From Colius striatus (lineage: Eukaryota; Chordata; Aves; Coliiformes; Coliidae), in the NCBI RefSeq assembly GCF_028858725.1, contig NC_084774.1, forward strand, positions 1,700,001 to 1,764,000: a stretch of 64,000 nt of DNA, read 5' to 3'. Both the position numbers and the translations under genes were made by a program. The notes under the pieces were generated by a model. That model was given only the letters and a program-made list of their open reading frames with translations. It was not told where the DNA came from and ran no database searches. This document shows, in pieces, positions 58,136-64,000 of this stretch; the first letter of the stretch is position 1, and each line of letters opens with the position of its first letter.

Positions 58136-59157
58136 ATAGGGAGCGAAGGGAGACAGTGCAGAGGCTGCAGAGCAGAGGAGGAGGAGACCAGAGGGTTCCC
58201 CAGGGTGAGGGAGCAGGGCTGGGATCATCACCTTAATCACCATGCTGCCGCTGCTATTGCACCCGCATCCACAGTTGCTGTTGCCGCTGCAGCTGCTCTC
58301 GCAGCTTCCACTGCAGCTGCTGCTGCTGCTTGAAAAAGAGTTCACAGCATCCTTCTCTGACAATGGGACGTGTAAAGTCTCCTCTGACAGCACGTCACCT
58401 ACACAGGAGAAACACGGCAGAGCCTGTAGGAACACATGGACTCGGCCCAACCCTTCCCCAGAGGCTGAGAGGAGCTTCAAAGCGAGCAAGGGGAGCCCAG
58501 AACTGGGCACGAGACTGCAGTTGGAGCCTCACCAGAGATGGCAGAGGAGAGGGGCAGGAGCAGCTCCCATATCCTGCTGCCCACACTCTCTTTGCTGCCC
58601 CCACAAAAGGCCGCCTTGGCCACCGCCGGCTCCCGTTCAGCCTCTTGCCACCCAAGAGGAGCGTCGAGCCCGTGCCATCGAGGTGTCACTGCCGAGGTAT
58701 CGTCACCCAAGGCTTTGCTGAACCCCCCCTCCCTTGCCCAGCCCTGATGGGGGGTGTGGGGAAAGGGGGGGAAACCCTCACTCGCTGCTCTGCAGCAACT
58801 CAGGCTCGCTCACAGCTCGCACGGCTGAGCTCGTCTGGGATCTCTGCGCTTCCTCCCAGGCCCGATCCATGACCGAGGGGTTCAGGGAAGGATAAGGAAG
58901 AGCATTCCGACGGAAAAAGGGCCCAGTCAAGGGCCAGCTGGCAGAAGCCATGGTCACGGCCTCGGGAAGGGTCTCCTCGGCAGCTCGGCCCCACGGCTTT
59001 GGGGGCCCTCCAGGGATGGGGAAGCCACCAGCTCGCTGGGCAGCCTGGCACAGGGGCTGCGGCCCCCTCGGGGAAACAGCTCTGGGCAGCTCCAGCCTCC
59101 ACCTGAGCCCTTTCCACTGCTGCTCTCCTCTGCTTCCTTTTCCATGCTTTGCCCCTC

Positions 59158-60470
59158 AGACCTCCACCAAACGTCCACTTTTGCCCTCAGAACTCCACCA
59201 AACGCCCACTTTTGCCCTCAACACTCCACTTTCGCCCTCAAAACTCCACTTTTTCCCTCAATAGTCCACCAAAACCTCACTTTCACCTCAAAACTCTATC
59301 ACAACCCAGCATTTTCCCTCAAGACTCCACCAAAATCAAACTTTTTTCCCTCAAAACCCAACTTTCTCTTTCAAAACTCCACTTTTGCTCTCAAAACTCC
59401 TCCAAAACCCAACTTTTTCCCTCAGAACTCCATTTTTTACATCAAAACTCCTCCAAAACCTAACTTTTGCCTCCAAACTCTACCAAAACCATCCATTTTC
59501 CCTCAAGACTCCACCAAACCCCAAATTTTTTCCCCCAAAACCCAACTTTCTCTTTCAAAACTCCACTTTTGCCCTCAAAACTCCAATTTGCCCTCAAGAC
59601 TCCACTTTTGCCCTCAAGACTCCACAAAACCCAACTTTTTTCCCTCAAAACTCCACTTTTTGAGGTCATCTAAGGGAAAAAGTGAAGTTCTGGTGGAATT
59701 TTGAGGGGGAAAAGTGCAGTTTTGGTGGAGATTTGAGGGAGAAAGTGTGTTTTCAGTGGAGTTTGGAGAGGAAAAGTGGGATTTTCATGGACAGATGAGG
59801 GGAAAATTGGAGTCTTTGAGGGAAAAAGTGGGGTTTTGGTGGAGTTCTGAGGGGAAAAGTGGAGATTTGAGGGAAAAAATAGGGGGCTTGTGGACTTCTG
59901 AAGGGAAAAAGTGTGGTTTTGGTGGAGTTCTGAGGGAGAAAATGGGGTTTCAGAGGAGATTTGAGGGAGAAAATGGAGTTTCTGTGGAGATTTGAGGGAG
60001 AAAATGGGATTTTGATGGACTTAGGAGGGGAAAAAGTGTGGTTTTGGTGGAGTTCTGGGGGAGAAAATGGGGTTTCAGAGGAGATTTGAGGGATAAAATG
60101 GGGTTTCTGTGGAGATTTGAGGGGAGAAGTGGGGTTTTGATGGACTTAGGAGGGGAAAAAGTGGGGTTGTGGTGGAGTTCTGAGTACAAAACCCCATTTT
60201 TGAGGTCAACTAAGGGAAAAAGTGAAACTGAGGGGAAAGGTGGGGTCTTTGAGGGAAAAGGTGGAGTATTGGTGGAGTTCTGAGGGGAAAAGGGGGATTT
60301 TGGTGGAGTTTTGAGGGAAAAAGTGGGGTTTTGGTGGAGCTTTCAGGGACAAAACGTAGATTTGAGGGGAAAATTAGGGTGCTTGTGGACTCCTGAAGGG
60401 AAAAAGTGTGGTTTTGAGGGGAAAAAATGTGGTTCTGGTGGAGTTCTGAGGGCAAAACCGGGGTTTTGGA
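59158..60470. repeat. Inverted minisatellite, copy 2
   Basis: The left arm of CCCTCAAAACTCCACTTTTG units meets the right arm of reverse-complement units near 59,663. The right arm is longer than in copy 1 because of extra GGAGATTTGAGGGAGAAAAT units. Confidence 0.9.
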
Positions 60471-60494
60471 TGGTTTCTGAGGGCTGTTTTGAGG

Positions 60495-60740
60495 CCTGGG
60501 CGGCCATTTTTGGCGGGTGATGGCGCCCATTGCCCCTCCCCCCTCTGATGACGTCACAACGATGCTCTGATGACATCACAATGCCACACACTGCTCACAC
60601 AAGGATGGGGAAGGGGCTAAAGCAGGTTTACTTTGGGGGGAGGGGAGTTGGAAACACCCCAAATCCCCACAAACAGCCCCAAAAAAAGATCTTCGCTCAC
60701 GTCACCTCCCGTGACATCTCCTAAAAGAACAATAAAAGGG
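60495..60740. promoter_or_regulatory. CRE/E2F promoter-like block, copy 2
   Basis: Keeps the YY1/E2F-like CGGCCATTTTTGGCGGGTGA and the perfect CRE at 60,549-60,556. The downstream half-site GTGACGTC of copy 1 is GTGACATC here. Confidence 0.4.
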
Positions 60741-60784
60741 GGGGGAGGGGTCAGCAACACCCCAAAACCTGAGGCAGGGTCCAC

Positions 60785-61105
60785 AATCCCCTCCCCAAAT
60801 CCAGAGGTCTCCCATTACCCCATTTTGGGCTGCCCCCCCACTCGGTTTTAGGCCTTTTCCCGCCATTTTTGCCCCTCCCCCCTCTCATTTTAGGCCTCTT
60901 TTCATCATTTTTGGGCCTCCTCCATCCTTTTCTGCTCCTCTTCCCATTTTTAACCCCCTTTTTTTCACGTGTCCCCCCATATTTAACCCCCTTCCCACCA
61001 CTTTTACCCTCCCCCCTCATTTTAACCCCCTTCCCCTCATTTTTGGGGGCTCCCCCGCCACTAATCCCTTTCCCTCATTTTTAGGTGCCCCCCTCCCATT
61101 TTGAA
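60785..61105. repeat. C-rich low-complexity block, copy 2
   Basis: CCCCCTCATTTTAACCCCCT-type degenerate repeat, counterpart of 44,205-44,475. Confidence 0.8.
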
Positions 61106-61428
61106 AAGTATCTTTCTATAACAAATTCATCATCTTTACATTAAAGATGCAGCAACTTGTCTCAGATGGATTTTTTGGCTGCTGATTTTACCTAGCAGTT
61201 AGCCTCCCCTCATTTGGGCTTACCTGGTCGATGCAAAGGGATGGAATTGAGATCCTCCCACCAATGCTGGCATTCCCAGCAGCTTCAAAATCCTCCCCAA
61301 ACCGCCTTTGGCCAGGGCTCAGAGGCCTTGACACAGCACTGACCCTCTCTTCTGCCCACCACCTTTTCCTTACTCCATATATACCAAAGATACTGACTCA
61401 GCCCTTGCTCTGTTGCAAAACAATGTTG

Positions 61429-61434
61429 TTTATT
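61429..61434 (-). terminator. Poly(A) signal of SPOC gene copy 2
   Basis: AATAAA on the minus strand about 115 bases past the TAA at 61,548. Confidence 0.6.
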
Positions 61435-61547
61435 TGAACGAGAACAGCAAACTGATTGCTAAAACTGGTAAGAGTGAAAACAACAATAATAATGATAATA
61501 ATGTAACAATATTTTAACCATCCTCTAAGAAGATTACAAACATAAAC

Positions 61548-63972
61548 TTAATGCTTCTTGATCTGACGAATAATCACTCCTAGAATTACATTGGGCCGAG
61601 ATGACGCCAGACCTGAAAGGGAACACAAACAGTGCACAGCTGAGAGACTGAGTTCTGATTCTGCTGTCAAGAGAAACTTCCTAATTCCAGACTGACCCCC
61701 ACAGAACTTGTTTGTCTCAATTCCATGAGATGACCCCTTGCAATTCCATTCTGCAATAACCTCTGTTCACACAATATCCCCCTAGATCACCCATTCTGCC
61801 ACCTCTTAGGTTCAAACCTGATCCCATAGACACCTTATTTCCCAAATAATATCACACTGAGAGTAAGACAGAGACAGGTCAGCTCCTCACATCTGCTGCT
61901 TCATAACTGCTGGTGAATCTTTTGCAAACCTTTGCTGTGCCAATGAAGAATGACCTGCATTGTAACGTTTTCAGCTTCTGCAGCATTTAGCCTCCCCTCT
62001 TTTGTGCTTACCTGGCCCATGAAGAGGCAAGAGTTGGGATGGAATTGGGTCCTCAGAGCTCAGGGGGATCAGGTAAAAATTCTTGATAGTTCTCTTGGGA
62101 GTATTAGTTACAACCCCAAAACAACCATGAGTGATCAAGTAGGCGTAGAGAGACACATAGGCATAAATATCTTCCTCTTCATACACGGGACGGAAACGAA
62201 TCAAACACAATTCCTGCAATAGAAAAGCAAAGGGGAACAATTCAGCCTTCAACAGAGCAGCAAATCAAGCAGGAAAGGGCCAACCTCAGGGGTAAAAAGC
62301 AGTGGTACAATTATCACTCTCTCGATGTTTCCCAGGCAATAGTCCAGCTGATACCATCTGTCCTTATCAGAAATACAGTGCTCGTCTGACATCAAACTCA
62401 ACAGCTGGATGCTCCAAGTGATCCGGAAAGAAACAGAAAAGTCTCAGTTTCGGGCCTCTATTTTTGTACAGAGCATCAACTTTCACTTCTAAAGTGGACT
62501 TAGTACTGAATTCTATTTCCTGCATTCAATGATCAGATCTCCTTATTTCTAGATGGAATTTCAGTCTTCAACATTGAATAATTAGTTTGTGTTCAATCGT
62601 TACAAATGAATTAGGAGCAAGGAGATTTAAGTGCTCTGCAGGAGAGAGAGATCAAGGGGATCTGCAGCTCAAGAGCAAGAAATAAAGAAGATTTTCAGTG
62701 GATACCTGATGAGGTGCAGTTCTGAGGTCAGCAATGTAATCCCAGACTGCCTTCGGTGGGATCGTCCCACCAACCCGAAGCGTCTCTGGTAATTCCTAAA
62801 CAAGAAGCATGACATGGCAGGGTGAGAAACACCAAGAGACTCATGAATGTCATCATCCAACTGGTGTCAGTTGAAAATTAGTGACAAGGATGGTATTTTT
62901 CATCCATGGACAACCAAAACTTTCTGACAGGTCACATCAGTGACCCATCTCGGTTCAGAACAGAACAAGGCATCGACTTGAAATGCTGCCTTGTTTGGAA
63001 CTTCTTTCCCAAGAAGGAAGCTGACAGGAAGCTGTTCTTCCAGATCCAAACACATCTCAAAACACATTTACAGTCCTGAGCATCCTCCACCAATCTGAGA
63101 GGAATTTTTAGAAGGTGCTTTTTCCCATCCTCCAGCTCCTTTTGCTGTTACTAAAGGGAAGCCATCACCATGAGCACTGCTCTAATAACTATGCAGCGTC
63201 CCCGGCCTTTCTAGCCACAGAACTGCAGAACAGATCCAAAGACAAAGACATGCCAGTGCTGACCTCACTAAGATTATCAAAGCAGCCAGACACAGGATAT
63301 GCTTTACTGAGATACGTGGCCACACTCCGCAGCTTAAATAATCCTCTCCAAACGGCGCTGAGGGAAGAGTCCGAGCCAGAAGTGTCGCTGTCTTGAGGCG
63401 AGAATGACTCTGCAACACTGCCAAGCAAACACAAAGCAGGAAGGCTGCCTGAACTTTCAAGTTGATCCTGACTTTGGGCTGGGGGAAGGGGAGCAGGACG
63501 GGGACACTTGGGACTGTGAAAACGGCCACATGAAAGATTCAGTGGCTTGGCTTTGTCCTAAGTGTACGCACGGGATATTGGGTGACCCATGAACTTCAGG
63601 CTCTGCTGTTGGACTTGCCGCAGGGCTCTGAAACCTGGGCTGCACTTCTGCTTTTGATTCTGACTCTGCCTTTTGGACGGGAGCCGTCATCTTCATCTTC
63701 TTACAGGGTCTGTCCTCTTCAGGTGTTGAAATCGCATCTAGAAATGTACATCAAAGGCTTTTGATCAGTATTTAACTCTCAAGGTCCTTTTCTTCCTTCC
63801 TCCCAACACTTTGTATAACATCTCTTTCCCTTTGCACAAAGGCAGCCCTGGGGATACCTGTGCACATACTGCCATACGGGGCAAACAGGTGGGTTTGATG
63901 TGGACTGTCAAGGTTGTGCGGAGCAGTGTCACCGTTTGGGCTTTGTCCAGGTTGGGGTGGCTCTTGCTGCTC
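61548..63972 (-). CDS. SPOC-domain protein (PHF3/SPOCD1-like), 3' exons, copy 2
   Basis: Six exons in consistent phase: 63,972-63,858, 63,737-63,473, 63,417-63,264, 62,795-62,706, 62,213-62,012 and 61,612-61,548 (TAA). The first two linker exons are separate here, split by a 120-base intron with GTATCC donor and TTTCTAG acceptor; the second begins with DAISTPEEDRPCKKMKM. The SPOC domain differs from copy 1 by a few residues (ITHGCFG for ISRGCFG, RTIK for RSIK, IIRQIKKH for IVRQNKKH). No stop or frameshift was seen, so this may be the intact parent. The gene continues beyond position 64,000. Confidence 0.75.
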
Positions 63973-64000
63973 CTCCAAGTGAAGAAACACAAAACACATT

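Larger units (their letters stand above)
56207..58951 (-). pseudogene. MROH-like HEAT-repeat gene, 5' exons
   Basis: Candidate exons on the minus strand: 58,951-58,782 (MASASWPLTGPFFRR start), 58,688-58,533, 58,398-58,232 (Ser/Cys-rich), 57,517-57,329 (LYTSPALKLCCSAELLEEQL), 57,039-56,892 (LKEMLALLQHRLFRKVF), 56,607-56,473 (YKFCHFLRWPRSPML) and 56,383-56,207 (VPDILELMAHASTDVKAKAL to FFDD). Most junctions agree in phase; 58,782/58,688 and 57,329/57,039 do not, so an exon or boundary is wrong or the gene is damaged. The helical pairs and FFDD-ESTQVRR junction style fit the maestro heat-like family. The exon after FFDD is missing; a TSSK copy and CR1 elements lie there instead. Probably a truncated gene. 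Confidence 0.55.
59090..64000. repeat. Segmental duplication, copy 2 (continues past window)
   Basis: Direct-orientation counterpart of 42,621-47,176, starting 139 bases upstream of the MROH-like start codon. It has extra minisatellite units near 59,950-60,130 and about 204 extra bases at 63,683-63,886. By eye, exonic stretches differ from copy 1 by roughly one to two bases per hundred, so the duplication is recent or homogenised. Confidence 0.95.

Overview
The window is vertebrate nuclear DNA and almost certainly avian. It carries many CR1 LINE 3' ends in both orientations, an alpharetrovirus-type env remnant, compact GC-rich exons with short introns, and genes from the block homologous to human 20q11 (NCOA6, MMP24, a ferlin-like exon). 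No prokaryotic features, CRISPR arrays or tRNA/rRNA genes were seen.

Left third (1 to about 22.7 kb): the 5' part of NCOA6 on the minus strand. Five coding exons splice in consistent phase. Likely noncoding leader exons lead back to a CpG-island promoter near 22 kb. The introns hold CR1 copies and one LTR-like repeat. The rest of NCOA6 lies beyond position 1.

Middle (22.7 to 30 kb): two coding-permissive minisatellites (45-bp and 30-bp units) separate the NCOA6 island from a second island. From that island MMP24 runs on the plus strand. Only MMP24 exons 1 and 2 are present, and nothing later in the window continues it.

Right half (30 to 64 kb): an accessory-looking patchwork. It holds MROH-like HEAT-repeat exons at two places, one set carrying an inserted TSSK-like kinase copy. 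It also holds the C-terminal half of an IRF-family gene plus a partial second copy, two opposed endogenous retrovirus fossils and further retroviral scraps, an intronless RING gene (Topors-like), and orphan exons that look like a ferlin C2 exon and an AFG3/FtsH-like C-terminus. A segmental duplication (42.6-47.2 kb and 59.1-64.0 kb) carries the 3' end of a PHF3/SPOCD1-like SPOC-domain gene. Each copy of the duplication begins with a large inverted minisatellite and a CRE/E2F-type promoter-like block.

The genes do not form one pathway. NCOA6 (transcription coactivator) and MMP24 (membrane metalloprotease) are ordinary single-copy loci. The right half looks like a zone of duplication, pseudogenisation and possibly germline-biased genes. 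The most unusual items are the SPOC-gene duplication with its hairpin-forming array, the exon-fusing deletion in one copy, and the TSSK copy nested in an MROH-like intron. Exon ends were set by eye from splice consensus and reading phase.
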